NCBI GenBank assembly: GCA_029718625.1
Contig: CM056377.1
Span: forward strand, 38,068,699 to 38,132,698
Length of the DNA: 64,000 bases
Source: Synaphobranchus kaupii
Taxonomy: Eukaryota > Chordata > Actinopteri > Anguilliformes > Synaphobranchidae
Reading direction: 5' to 3'
Numbering within the stretch: the stretch's first letter is position 1; each line of letters opens with the position of its first letter. Shown here one piece after another: positions 52,901 through 63,280 of this stretch. A program made the translations under genes and the position numbers. The notes beneath the pieces are model-generated. The model saw only the letters and a program-made list of their open reading frames with translations. It searched no databases and was not told the origin of the DNA.

Positions 52901-55900
52901 GGAAATGCAAAACAGGTGCAGAGAATAATTGTCGGGCAAGATACGAATACCGGAATGGAGGCGGAAAAAATTTGTAGAGCGTCCCGATGACTGCAAGGGG
53001 CTGCAAATACCCATGACACTTTCTCTGCATATTATTTGTGTTTCTCTATTGTTTTTTATGGTGACGGGTGTCACCATTTTAAGTGTGGGGGTGTTATGTC
53101 CCAAGGCCTCTACCTGGTGCAGCACCTGTGAAAACCCATTGATAAGGAGCTCTGTGATGGCCAGGGGGAGCTCTCGGGGTTCCATGCTGCCCATTCTGTG
53201 TTTTTGTCGTCTTGCCAATACCACTATTGCTTTTGTTAATAAATTAATCTATTTTTATAAATATCTGGTTGACACATGGCATCTATGAAATCTAAGATTC
53301 TTGAGCACTGTGACCTGTCTGAGAATACTGAGGACACTAAGCTTCTTGCAGGTTCACCAGTGATCCCAGTCAGAAACTTGTCTTTCTCCTTTAAAGATTG
53401 GGACATGTTTGTTTGAATTTATTTTATTTCAGATTTTTCTCAGTTTTCCCACAATTTGGTAGCCAATTGTACCCTGTTGCAATTTTAATTCCCTGTGTAC
53501 TGCTGACAATTCGCCGCTACACAACCCATCGGCCGTTAGGAAGGAGGTTACCACATCTTCTCCAAGGCGTGACTCCTCATGCCCCTTACCGTAATTCCAG
53601 CTACACGGGGCCTGTTACGAACCCCTCTTTGATGGCTCGTCTAGGGGTAGAAAGGGGGAAAACGTAACATGCCGTGACTGCTTGTTATGCTGGGCAATGG
53701 CGATATAGAGTAGAAAACAGAACTACAAGGACAAGGAGGGTAAAAAGACCAAAAGTAACAAAAGGTTTATTTTCAAATAAGGATAATAATCACCACCTCA
53801 ACACGAGGGAAACACATAGGGAGACCAAAGGGGAGGACGCCATAACAAACGGGTACCAAAACAATGAAATCAACAAAACACCCCAGCTAATTCCAAGACC
53901 CTAGCACTTCCTAGTCCCCTAACCTAAATACACAAATTCTATTCCTGGCTGGCTGTCCCACCTAAACTAAACCAAAAATTACATGAGGCGGCACCTGCCT
54001 GGGGAAACTAGCCTGGTGGATCTATACAAAGTCCAAACTGCGTGTTGCGCGATGTAAGCCCGTGGGCATCTTACTTACTTACCTCGCCCTCCCCTGAGGC
54101 ATAAACGATCGGGAGGATGACGAACGAACACAGTACTCTTGGACAACAAATACAAAGGCTAGAACTGTGTGGACACAAAACAGTCGTCACACACAAGACA
54201 ATACAACAGAAACAAAAACACCGGTGGTGAGCGCAATCTCTTCTTTATACAGAGGGAGCGAAAAGTTTAAATACACGCGGACGACCCTCTGATTGGACGC
54301 TGGACAAACACGCAGACGCACACCATTGGTCGACGGACAACATGGAGGAGCTGAAGCAAAGGCCTGGGAGAGAGACAGAGAGAGAGACAGAAAGAGAGAG
54401 ACAGAGAGAAAAACCAACCTGCAACAATACAGACGCGATCTAACTATCGCGTCCGTAACAGGGCCGCTATGTGAGCAACGAATGTCTCGGCGGGGGAGAA
54501 TCATTGCGCACATAACGGCTCTGTGGTGTGCTGGAATCACAGTCAGGGGCTCGCGGAGTCACGTCTTGAAGACGACGTGGCATCCTCCTTCCTACCGCCA
54601 GCCGATGAGGTTGTGTAGCAGTGAATTCTCAGCAGTTGCTACATGGGGAATTGAATCGTTCTAGGCTAGGCTACTATTGGCTACCAAATTGCGAGAAAAT
54701 GGGGAAAAATCTGAAATGTTTTAAAAAAAAGAAATAATTCCAATGTAAAATGACTGGTGAAAATTAGGGGTAGAGACCATGAAACACAAACAACAAATTA
54801 AAAGTTGAAAAAGATAATCATGCAAATCTAATTGGTGAGCATTGAGTTGTAGAATTGAGAATTGTTGTAGGAGCCATTAAACTTTAGTTGGTGTAAGGCA
54901 TTTATTGAAGATAAACAATGTAAGAATTAAAGATGACAATGGAATTTCCAGAAAAAATAAGTTGGGGACAATAATGTCCAGAACAACATTTTTGTAAAAT
55001 ACATGAAATTTCAAATGGGGAAATGCACTGATGAAATGTATATATTTTTAAGGACACACTGTGCATTAGATGCAAAGCCCATGCCTTGCCATTAACGTCC
55101 ACTATGGGCAGACCAGTTAACTGTGTGAGCAAGTGACTGAGTGATTGAGTGGCTGAGTTATTAACATCATAGATCCATGAGGTGCTCAAAAATAGTCAAA
55201 AATAATCAAATACTTATATTTGTAGTTGTAAATAATTTTATCACAAATATTTCAAATAAAAAGTTTTTAAAAGGCCATTAAATATTTGATAGACTTTTTT
55301 GACCCAGGTCTGGTGCTGACAGGGCTAACCATTCTCTACGAAACCCTGCTAAACCTTGGGATAAAATTTTTTTTTTCTTATGGATCTATGTAAAATCTCA
55401 GCAATAATGTATAATTATGGCATGTTAAGGTTTATGTAAGGCTGTTCCATCCTAATGTTATATTTTGTTTCACAGGGAAGTCCCTATGAAGGAAGCAAAG
55501 GAATTTGCTGAGTCCATTGCAGCCATTTTCATTGAAACCAGTGCAAGGAATGCCATAAATGTGGAAGAGCTTTTCAAGAAAATCAGTAAATATTTTTCAA
55601 ATATTTGCTTGACAAGTCATCTGTTTTTGTCACATACATGGTTTATTAAACAAACCTCATAAAAGAGATGTCTCCACTTCTTGGAATAGCTTTTTTCATT
55701 TTTCTTTGCGTTTCTTGGGACATGCTTATTTAACCCTCCTCCAATGTTTTTTAAAGGTCTCTTAAAAACCAGTTAACCTTATTTTTTCCATCTTGTATGA
55801 CTTTTCTTAATTTGTTGGGAATAAATAGTAACCATGCAATAAACATAATGCTGTTTTCAGTCCTGAACCAACTGACCCCATGCTCTGTAGCTGTATAAAA

Positions 55901-56220
55901 CATCAGTATACAACCTTTTTTATTTTTTATCTCTGATTTTTAGTGGGTACTTTCCCATACAAGTACTCAATTGGGAGACATGAAGAAGGTGACACACAAA
56001 GTGTCAAAAGTGTTCTGTTACAATAATTTTGTGTCAGTTTAAACTGTTGGGGTGAATTTGCAACCATGTTATTATAAAATAATCGTGATAATAAAATAAT
56101 CATAAATGAATCTCTATTTCAGGTCGGCAGATTCCACCATTAGAACCCCAAGACCTAGAAAGCAATGACTCCTTTAAGCTGAGCCGCCAGCCGTTGCCTC
56201 TGAACAGGCGCTGCTGCTAG
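46944..56220 (+). CDS. rab31: rab31, Rab GTPase of the Rab22 subfamily, complete spliced coding sequence
   Basis: Seven exons join to 585 nt (194 aa): 46944-46979, 47624-47703, 49116-49197, 50250-50321, 50421-50527, 55476-55585, 56123-56220. A small GTPase that works in trans-Golgi/endosome transport. Motifs: P-loop GDTGVGKS (12-19), switch I SPTIGASF, DTAGQE with Gln64, NKTD (118-121), ETSARNA (146-152), and the C-terminal CC (193-194) for geranylgeranylation. The core matches human RAB31 best ([32 protein letters not shown]); the last 20 residues ([15 protein letters not shown]) recall RAB22A. The ATG at 46944 was chosen because it opens MAIRELK; no upstream in-frame ATG is close. It lies head-to-head with ppp4r1, as in human. 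Intron 5 is nearly 5 kb because of nested transposons. Confidence 0.97.
46980..47623 (+). other. rab31 intron 1, nothing recognised
   Basis: Ordinary intron. The read-through frame from exon 1 continues to 47132 only by chance. Confidence 0.75.
47624..47703 (+). CDS. rab31: rab31 exon 2
   Basis: Residues 13-38, [18 protein letters not shown] to SPTI. Contains most of the P-loop and part of switch I. Confidence 0.97.
47704..49115 (+). other. rab31 intron 2, nothing recognised
   Basis: AT-rich intron with no transposon ends or genes noticed. Confidence 0.7.
49116..49197 (+). CDS. rab31: rab31 exon 3
   Basis: Residues 39-66, [17 protein letters not shown] to DTAGQER, with the catalytic Gln64. 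Confidence 0.97.
49198..50249 (+). other. rab31 intron 3
   Basis: AT-rich. It contains a 14-bp inverted repeat (ACTTATAGACAGAT 49919-49932 against 49950-49963) with a 17-nt loop and nothing else recognised. Confidence 0.7.
50250..50321 (+). CDS. rab31: rab31 exon 4
   Basis: Residues 67-90, [16 protein letters not shown] to YDITKL (switch II side). 24 codons. Confidence 0.97.
50421..50527 (+). CDS. rab31: rab31 exon 5
   Basis: Residues 91-125, [17 protein letters not shown] to NKTDLGDI, including the guanine-binding NKTD. Confidence 0.97.
50528..51394 (+). other. rab31 intron 5, left of the insertion
   Basis: AT-rich intron with no recognised element up to the target duplication at 51387-51394. 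Confidence 0.7.
52336..53018. mobile_element. Solo LTR 1 (683 bp), 5-bp target duplication CTTTC
   Basis: Begins TGTAAGGGGAAG and ends ATACCCATGACA (TG...CA). Flanked by CTTTC at 52331-52335 and 53019-53023. A TATA-like TATAAATACC is readable on the minus strand (about 52885-52895), hinting at minus orientation. No internal retroelement sequence is left, so it looks like an LTR-LTR recombination product. Superfamily undetermined (5-bp duplications fit Ty3/gypsy and BEL). Confidence 0.8.
53428..54718. mobile_element. Palindromic repeat split by solo LTR 2
   Basis: The left arm 53428-53612 (CAGATTTTTCTCAG..., CAATTTGGTAGCCAAT, CTACACAACC, AGGAAGGAGG) reappears inverted at about 54520-54718 (GTTGTGTAGCAG..., ATTGGCTACCAAATTG, AAAAATCTGAAAT). 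The arms match over about 185 bp with scattered substitutions. The LTR sits near the centre. Confidence 0.82.
53613..54460. mobile_element. Solo LTR 2 (848 bp), 5-bp target duplication GGGCC
   Basis: Begins TGTTACGAACCCC and ends CGCGTCCGTAACA; the ends themselves are inverted (TGTTACG/CGTAACA). GGGCC flanks both sides (53608-53612 and 54461-54465). A TATA-like CTGTATAAAGAAG on the minus strand near 54240 suggests minus orientation. No gag/pol. Probably Ty3/gypsy-like, by inference from the TGTTACG start. Confidence 0.85.
55476..55585 (+). CDS. rab31: rab31 exon 6
   Basis: Residues 126-162, [17 protein letters not shown] to ELFKKI, with the G5 motif ETSARNA. Donor ATCA/GTAAAT, fixed by frame. 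Confidence 0.95.
55586..56122 (+). other. rab31 intron 6, nothing recognised
   Basis: Ordinary AT-rich intron. Confidence 0.75.
56123..56220 (+). CDS. rab31: rab31 exon 7 (hypervariable tail and CC prenylation motif)
   Basis: Residues 163-194: [16 protein letters not shown] then [15 protein letters not shown] and the stop at 56218-56220. Confidence 0.95.
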
Positions 56221-59085
56221 TGGGAAATGTAACAACAGGAACACACAATACGGATTTTGAAAATTGCAAGCAAACCGAGATCATCCTGGCAAGCTTGTTG
56301 TTCAGGTCTGGCTGAGTCAGACACATCACGTCACGGTTGTAATGTGTGTCGCCTCAGGGTATGGTCATGTGCAGTACTTTGTAGTACTAAACTTGCTATT
56401 TTCTTGCTACCTTGCTCAGAGGATTGAAAGTAAAAAATAGTTAGACCAGCCCAGGACATATAGAATCACAATATGTCCTTTTCTACCCAATTATTTCCAC
56501 ATAATGTGCCCCTGGTTATCACATTATGGTAACTGGGTCTTTACAGATATATATCCGTATATCCTCCCCAGAATATGTTGCAACATGTTCAGTGTGTGCT
56601 TTTTCCTTTATACATCCATTTTATTGCCTTTGGGTCTTGTTCCATTTCTCTATTTCATGTGAGCAATGGCTACTGGAAGATGATGTCATTGAATGAGTTT
56701 TAATTGGTTGATGGGATCTCACGAAGCCCAATACAGTGAGGTTATCAGTTATCACAGCCAATTATCAAACTCATAAACCCCCGACTCACCTCAAGATCCA
56801 ACCTTTTATGTCAATGTGCTGTTACAGCCTGCATGTGCGGACTTCAACAAGAATCTTATGAATATTATCAGGTCTAAATCAGGGATAAAATTGTACTGTA
56901 CTGTCTTAGCTTAAGCAAGACGACTTGTAGCTCATACGTTCTAACAACTATCCTAACGACAGATGAAAGTTATCTCAAAGGTAGTTCGGAGTGCCAGGAG
57001 TTCTCTTGGTGTTCTACAGAAAGGACCACATCATCAAAATGATTCAGCTGTAATTTTTTTTTAAATTTTTTTTACTGTAAGGTAAACTTACATTGTCTAC
57101 ACTCAAAAGGTCATTGTTAATAAATATTAGTTTCATTAACATGTTACCCAATGTTGCATAATCAAATATCAAATAATTCAAAGTATTTGTTTGGATTTAT
57201 TGATCCATAAAATATGTAAAATCATGAATTACTTATCATATTGCCACTAACATGTATTACCCAATGTGAATTATTGGCTGGGTTATAAAACAGAAGGGTT
57301 AAATTAACCGTGTTTATATTAGCACTGTTCTTAAAGTACTTGGTATCTTCTGTATTATCACCAAGAGTTCAGTTATTTCACAGCTAGTTTCAGGTTTATT
57401 ATCAGCTAGAGATGGTTCAATGGCAAACGATGACATGTCAAAGCACACCTTGAAGAATTCCATCTTTCTTTAGAACTTTTTTGAAAATAGCTATCATTTT
57501 GTGATTTTGTGTAGCCTGTGTTCTGCGCTATAACAAACTAAAGCACAGTGGCACACTTTCAGATTGCATGTGTTGAATGGGTACTCTTATCAGTTACTGA
57601 GTTATAGGAGAAAGATCATCTGCCAATGGGTATAATGCTGCAGTCTGCAGGTTTCAGACTGCAGCAGTTACGTGCCCTAGAGTACCTACGAGAGCCCTTT
57701 ACAGCTGCAGAAAAGGGTGGGGTGTTGTCATATTCAGCAAACTCATTTGTCAGGTGGATGTTGCCTGAAAATGATGTTCATGAATTGAATGTATAAATTA
57801 ATTGTTAAACTCTTTAAAGTTTTCTTTATATACCCAGGTACAGAATTATCTTGTATGGCTTTATGAATGCTTTTCTTGTCATTATTTTTCTTGTCATTAA
57901 TAATTCTGTAATCTTTAGGTAATACACAATTTAATATTTAGTCTGACCTCTGGGTCACCATTTGACAACTTTGACCCAGCATGTGCATCCTCATTGATTC
58001 ATAAACTATATGGATCATTTGAGTGCCATGCTGATAGTTATTTGCCCACATTTGTCAAAGAATATGACTGATATCGAACAAACACGGACACACAACGACT
58101 GTAACCTGTCTTTGCAGTTGTCTTAGCAACCAGTTCTGATTTAATACACTTTGATAATGGAGAATGGGACCAATTAAACACAAGTAGAATCTCTGTGGAG
58201 GTTTGGATGTGATTTATTTACTAGACACCTCTTGTCCATTTACATTTCTTATAATTTAAATCACAAAATCCCATTTCATTGGAGGCGAAATGCCTAACAA
58301 ATGTACTAATACAAGTATTCCAATGGTATGTACAGAATATCAAATTTAAGCCTGGAAAATTGAGCAAGAAATGTCCAGGAGCCAAGAGATTATGTACAGG
58401 CATTTGAAATTTAGCCCATACTTCCATGAACATACATTGTTTGATATCTGGTCACATGACAGTACTGTACAACCATCACTGTGGTGATGACAGCTCAAAG
58501 CCAGTGCTGTGTATATAGACAGTGCTGGAGTAGATAGTTCCCCACACACTGATCCAAGGTCAGCCAATTCAATACTTTAATGTATCCTTGAACAGCATGA
58601 TACAATACATTTCAGATGAAAATGAGACTGCCTACATGCAAATAATTATTGTATGGACACAATGGTACTACTTAAGTGGTTTATCATATGAAAATATTTT
58701 ATCCCTACATCTTGTTTTTTAAATTCATTCATTTCTTATGGAACCTTACGAATGCCACCCATTACATATTTGTTGTTTATGGTTGGCATGAGTGTGTTTC
58801 AGCAATATGAAAATATTTGCACAAACTATTATACTCTTTTTGATTAGTCTTATTCAGTCCCCACACATATTTCCCGGTACAAATGTGTATGTATCACTCA
58901 AGTTAATATGCATATGTAAATTTTGCATGCTTGAATGTACTGTCGCGAATAATGTGTGTAGTTTGTGCTGACAAGGTTAACCTTTTGTATCAGTTAATAT
59001 GTGGTATTAAACGTTATTTCCATACATTAACGTGTGCCTTTGTTCATTGTGTGCTCTCACATAGATTGGCGTGTGTGTGTATATA
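56221..59085 (+). other. rab31 3' UTR and downstream spacer
   Basis: AT-rich with no recognised gene. AATAAA occurs near 57119; the actual end is unclear. Human RAB31 has a long 3' UTR, so a large part of this may be transcribed. Confidence 0.45.
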
Positions 59086-60095
59086 CAGATGGGTGACACA
59101 TTAAAGGAAAACCCCCCACAGTGAGGGGGTCCAGTGGCTCTGTTAAGCTGTGGGGGGCATTTTCCTGGCATGGTTTGGGTCCACTTGTCCCTTGAGAGGG
59201 AAGGGTGAACTGTAGAATCCGAACTCTAGTGCCATCTCCCGTTACCAGCGGAACTATATACACTATAAGTGGCGGATGTGTAGCCTACATAATGGTTTAG
59301 TTAAAAGTTTTTAAAATAAAATATAATTTTAATATCGTTGCATTTTAGTTGTAGCCATAGTATAAGAGATATAAACGTCGCCATGCCAGTGCATATTTAT
59401 TTTAATACAGTTGCATTTTATTTGTAGCCATGGCATAAGAGATATTAAACCACTCATGCCAGTGCATATACAAGAATATATGGCACTTCAGGGTGGTTAA
59501 CAAATTAAAGGAAAAACCCCTACAGTGAGGGCTTAAAGCCTCGATCGGGCCAATCACCACCCCTGTCCTGCCATAGCCTATATTCTTGTATGCACTGCAT
59601 GTCGTGGTTTATATCTTACTGTATATGCGCCTTGGCATAGATTCTACAAGTCTCTGGAACTCGACTGGAGGGATAGAACACCATTCTTCCAAAAGACATT
59701 ACCTCACTTGCTGTTTTGATGATCGTAGTGGAGAGTGCTGTCTAACACGTCGGTCCACTCCCATAGGTGTTAAATTGGGTTGAGATCTGGTAACTGCAAA
59801 GACCATAGCATATGATTCACATCATTTTCATACTCATCAAACCATTCAGTAACCCCTCGTCCCCTGATGGGGGCATTGTCATCCTGGAAGAGACCACTCC
59901 CATCCTGGAAGAGACCACTCCCATCAAAATGTTTCATGATAAAGGTGATCACTCAGAATAACTTTGTATTGATTTAGAGTGACCCTTCCCTCTAAGGGGA
60001 CAAGTGGACCCAAACCATGCCAGGAAAATGCCCCCCACAGCATAACAGAGCCACCCTCACTGTAGAGGTTTTTCCTTTAATTTGTCACCTGTCTA
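59086..60095. mobile_element. Degenerate Tc1-like element with transposase remnant
   Basis: The ends CAGATGGGTGACACATTAAAGG and, inverted, TAGACAGGTGACAAATTAAAGG are flanked by TA (59084-59085 and 60096-60097). The terminal repeats extend about 120 bp (CTGGCATGGTTTGGGTCC on the left, its inverse on the right). Inside are a tandem duplication of about 72 bp (about 59338 and 59411), a second copy of the terminal motif at about 59497, and a transposase remnant on the minus strand. Confidence 0.8.
59770..59952 (-). pseudogene. Tc1-like transposase fragment
   Basis: FQDDNAPIRGRGVTEWF then QLPDLNPI on the minus strand: the second catalytic Asp and the region before the Glu of a Tc1 transposase. 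A 20-bp tandem duplication (about 59880-59920) repeats GSGLFQD just before the Asp. The N-terminal domain is missing and the frame is broken on both sides. Confidence 0.82.
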
Positions 60096-60097
60096 TA

Positions 60098-60817
60098 CAG
60101 TGCAGTCCGTAAGTATTTAGACAGTGACACAGTTTTTTCTTGTTATTGTTTTTCCCTGTACTCCAGCACATTGGATTTGAAATGGAACCATAGTATGAGG
60201 TAAAAGTGCAGACTTTAAGCTTTAATTTGAGGGTTTTTACATCCATATCGGGCAAACCTTGTAACAATTGTAGCCCTTTTTATACACAGTCCCCCCATTT
60301 TAGGGGACCAAAAGTATTTGGACAAATTAACATAAACTTAAATAAAGTCATCATATTTCATATTTGGTTGCATATCATTTGCATGCCATGACTTACTGAT
60401 GTCTGTGACCCAACAACATCAAATGACTCTTGATATCTTATTTCCAGGTACTCTTACAAGCGATAATATAACCTCTGTATTTGAATGGATGTCTATGGTA
60501 ATTGAAGAGGGGGCACTAGATGAAGCTGTAAATTATGCTGGTATAGTATGGAACACATGGTTGGTAAAATGGCTGTAAGTCATCAAGTGTCTGAGGTAAT
60601 AAACAAGCTTCAAACCATCACTCTGATATGCAGTAGATATGGATGGATCACTATAAGGGTTGTTTCTCCTGACTAATTTTCCTATTGACCTCTGAAAAAA
60701 TGAGTCAGGAGAAGAAACCATACTCTACTGCATATATCAAATGCAGAGAGGTTATATTATCGCTTGTAAGAGTACCTGAAAATAAGATATCAAGAGTTGA
60801 TGTTGTTGGGTCACAGC
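60098..60817. mobile_element. Truncated relative of the 4202-5163 foldback element
   Basis: Begins CAGTGCAGTCCGTAAG right after the TA shared with the preceding element. The interior repeats long stretches of the 4202-5163 copy (TTTAATTTGAGGG, GGTTGCATATCATTTGCATG, GATGTCTGTGACCCAAC). Its inner inverted arms are present (about 60400-60485 against 60750-60817), but the outer right arm is gone. It ends where a different repeat begins. Confidence 0.82.
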
Positions 60818-60819
60818 AT

Positions 60820-61290
60820 GGGCGTAGAATTATGGGGGGACACGGGGGACGTGTCCCCCCCAATGTTTGGAAAGAGTCGAATTGTCCCCCCCAACCATAA
60901 CTGATCCCTCTCCCATGTAAAGCTTACATTCAATAAAGGCTGCAACAACGGTAAAAAATAGACTTTTTGCAGAAAGACATGTAACGCCTAGGCCCGTAAA
61001 CATAGTATGAATTATTGACCCACCCCCTCACTACTTCAAACAGTAGCAATGGTTTATCTCATGGCCACGACAAGTTTGAGTTTATGAAAGCACACTCGGG
61101 ATATGTAGTCAACAATTAGAGGTGATTGCGCAAGCCGATAATACTATGGACTTCAATTCCCATAACCCAGAGTTTTGTGTAACGTTCATAGACTGTATAA
61201 AAATAGGTAACGTTATGGATATGTTGTAATCAGGTTGGTTGTAATGGAGAAGTCAGACCGCAAAAAAAAGACGAGAAACTTCACGGAGTA
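60820..61290. repeat. GGGCGTAGAAT-type repeat with a G/C palindrome
   Basis: Starts ATGGGCGTAGAATTAT, then a G-run/C-run palindrome (GGGGGGACACGGGGGAC... CCCCCC, about 60834-60860). This looks like a dispersed repeat I have seen in fish DNA, but the family is not identified. Nothing further in the rest. Confidence 0.4.
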
Positions 61291-61300
61291 TATAATCGTA

Positions 61301-61620
61301 CGGGTTACGGATGTAACCCTGGTTCTATGAATACGGTCAACACGCCACGCTATGGGTCATCCTCGCCGAGAGGAGGAGCTGCTAGGAGACTGTTTATCAA
61401 ATTAACCACCACTACGGGCGGAACCATGTCACGCCATAAATATGGCGCTCGTATGCCGCCCGACCTCTTTTGCCGACTTGAGGGAACTTGCCGTCCTGAG
61501 GGCGCAAGGTTCCCCGCCAGACCACGCAGTCTGGCGTGTTGACCTTATTCATAGAACCAGGGTTACATCCGTAACCCGTAAGTTCTATTTCATACCGGTC
61601 AACACGCCACGGTATGGGTC
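61301..61620. repeat. Inverted/direct terminal repeats of a DIRS-like element
   Basis: A perfect 32-bp inverted repeat (CGGGTTACGGATGTAACCCT... at 61301-61332 against 61547-61578). The adjoining GGTCAACACGCCA occurs direct at about 61336 and 61598 and inverted at about 61532-61544. This mixed direct and inverted layout fits the split repeats of DIRS-type retrotransposons. Confidence 0.6.
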
Positions 61621-61799
61621 ACAGAGTACCAAATAAAGTCAGGCGGGGGATGTAGTGGGGTAACCAGCACCGCAGGGTCATAGCATGAGTGCGGATCCCG
61701 TCAAATAAAATACACCATTGGCTGCTGTTCTACCAGAAGAGCAAGCTCAAGTGGGAAACGTGGAACATAACCACCGGGTGATAAAAACCCTGAATCATC

Positions 61800-62392
61800 A
61801 CTAATTTACGTATGAGGTTGCCCCGCTGCCCCGAGGACAGAGGAGGCAACCGATGGTGATGACACTACGTCCAGGTCATAAAACCTGGCGAAAGTGAGTG
61901 ATGAGGCCCAGCCCGCCGCTGCACAAATGTCAGCGAGTGGGGCGCCACGTAGTAAGGCTCAGGAGGTAGCTACACCTTGAGTGGAGTGAGCTACCAGGCC
62001 TGAGGGAGGGGGCACGTCAGAGCTGCTGTAAGCCATGGAAATCGTCTCTACGATCCAGTGGGCCAAGCGCTGTTTAGACAGGGCAAGCCCCTGCGTAGCC
62101 CCTCCATAACCCACAAATTGGTTCTCCTAACCGCACTTGTGCGGGAGATGTAAGACCGCAGGGCCCGGACAGGGCACAGTGAGTGCAGTCTGGCCTCTTC
62201 AGGGGTCTCATGGGGAGGAGGATGAAAAGCCTCCAACACGATTGGCCGAGAGATGTATGACCGCGAGAGGACCTTAGGCCGAAACGCGGGGTTGGGGCGC
62301 AGAAAGACCGGTGAGCTACTGTCCCCCAACCGCATACAGGCCGGGTGTATCGACAGTGCGTGCAGCTCGCTCACACGCCTCGCGGAGCTAAG
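61800..62392 (-). pseudogene. DIRS-like tyrosine recombinase remnant
   Basis: Minus-strand reading gives FRPKVLSRSYISRP, LHSLCPVRALRSYIS then, after a frameshift near 62090, SKQRLAHWIVETIS, GLVAHSTQGVAT and FARFYDLDV. This is the pattern of fish DIRS-type tyrosine recombinases (R...HxxR...Y). The HxxR motif reads HSTQ, so a catalytic Arg is lost, and a stop follows in ATS*ALL. Together with the adjacent repeats this is a decayed 3' part of a DIRS-like element, inactive. Confidence 0.8.
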
Positions 62393-63280
62393 GTTAGGCT
62401 ACAATTCAGTTAACATGATGACATTTATCTCCGTTTTTTAACTATAGTCTATCGAAAAAACATTATGCACAGCGAGTCCGCTGTAGCCTAGGCTATTTGG
62501 AAAACAATAAAAGCAATATTCACTGGACAAGGTTTTGAACTTTTTTCAGTCACAAACCATTCTATTTAGCCTACTTACAGGCTGTATTCCTAGATAAACA
62601 GAGCTGTATTGTAATGACATCTGAAGCGCATTTTCAGAACGCAAATGTCCGTCTATTGCAGTACGCGAGTTTTCCATTGAATGACAATTCACGCATTAGG
62701 TGCAAATGACAATTCGTGCATTAGGCTTGATATAGGTGTTATCAGCTCCTTTTTAATGGATAGCCATTGTCGCACATCGCCTGGATGTTGATGGAGTGGG
62801 CTGAGAGCAATGTAATGTGGCATCGTTTCCCTTCGCCGAGGGAAAGGTATGTGGACCTATGGAACCTTTTATTATTATGCATTTTTGATATAGCCTACAC
62901 AATAATAATATTTCACATTGTGATCTAGATATTTTAGTCATGCTTGTGCACGCCCCTGTGTGTAACAGACAGGAGGGTATGCGCGTTGTGCACACGCCTA
63001 TGTAGACGCACTTATATGCGCCGTTAAAATAACATGTAAACAACTGTGACATGACTTTAGACCAGGTTTGTGGTGGTTCTAGCGCAAGCGCTTTCTGCTG
63101 GCTCAAGATAGCAATACGCCAAAAAGAATCCTGGCCACTCCTCATCTTAAGACCAACACGCCCAGTTCACTTGTGATGGCGCAAGAATACATGCTAGTTA
63201 AAGGACGTGAGCGCTAGGCGTTATTATGGACCTAGCGCCGGGTGTAAGATAGCAAAGACGCTTTCCGTTTGGGTTAGCGC
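62393..63280. other. Unclassified spacer or repeat DNA
   Basis: No recognised coding sequence. Around 62940-63230 the sequence has a patchy CG-rich character (GTGCACGCCCCTGTG, TAGCGCAAGCGCTTTC) suggesting an old repeat, not identified. Confidence 0.35.

Larger units (their letters stand above)
51395..55312. mobile_element. hAT-type element hosting further insertions, rab31 intron 5
   Basis: Left terminus CAGACCTGGGTCAAATAC, right terminus GACCCAGGTCTG (inverted). Flanks GTGCTAAC (51387-51394) and GTGCTGAC (55313-55320) match at seven of eight bases, the expected 8-bp hAT duplication. Sub-terminal DNA on both sides is AT-rich with many TATTTGAAATATTT-like words. Total span is 3918 bp, but much of it is later insertions (two solo LTRs and a palindromic element). 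No transposase frame seen, so the host was probably non-autonomous. Confidence 0.82.
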
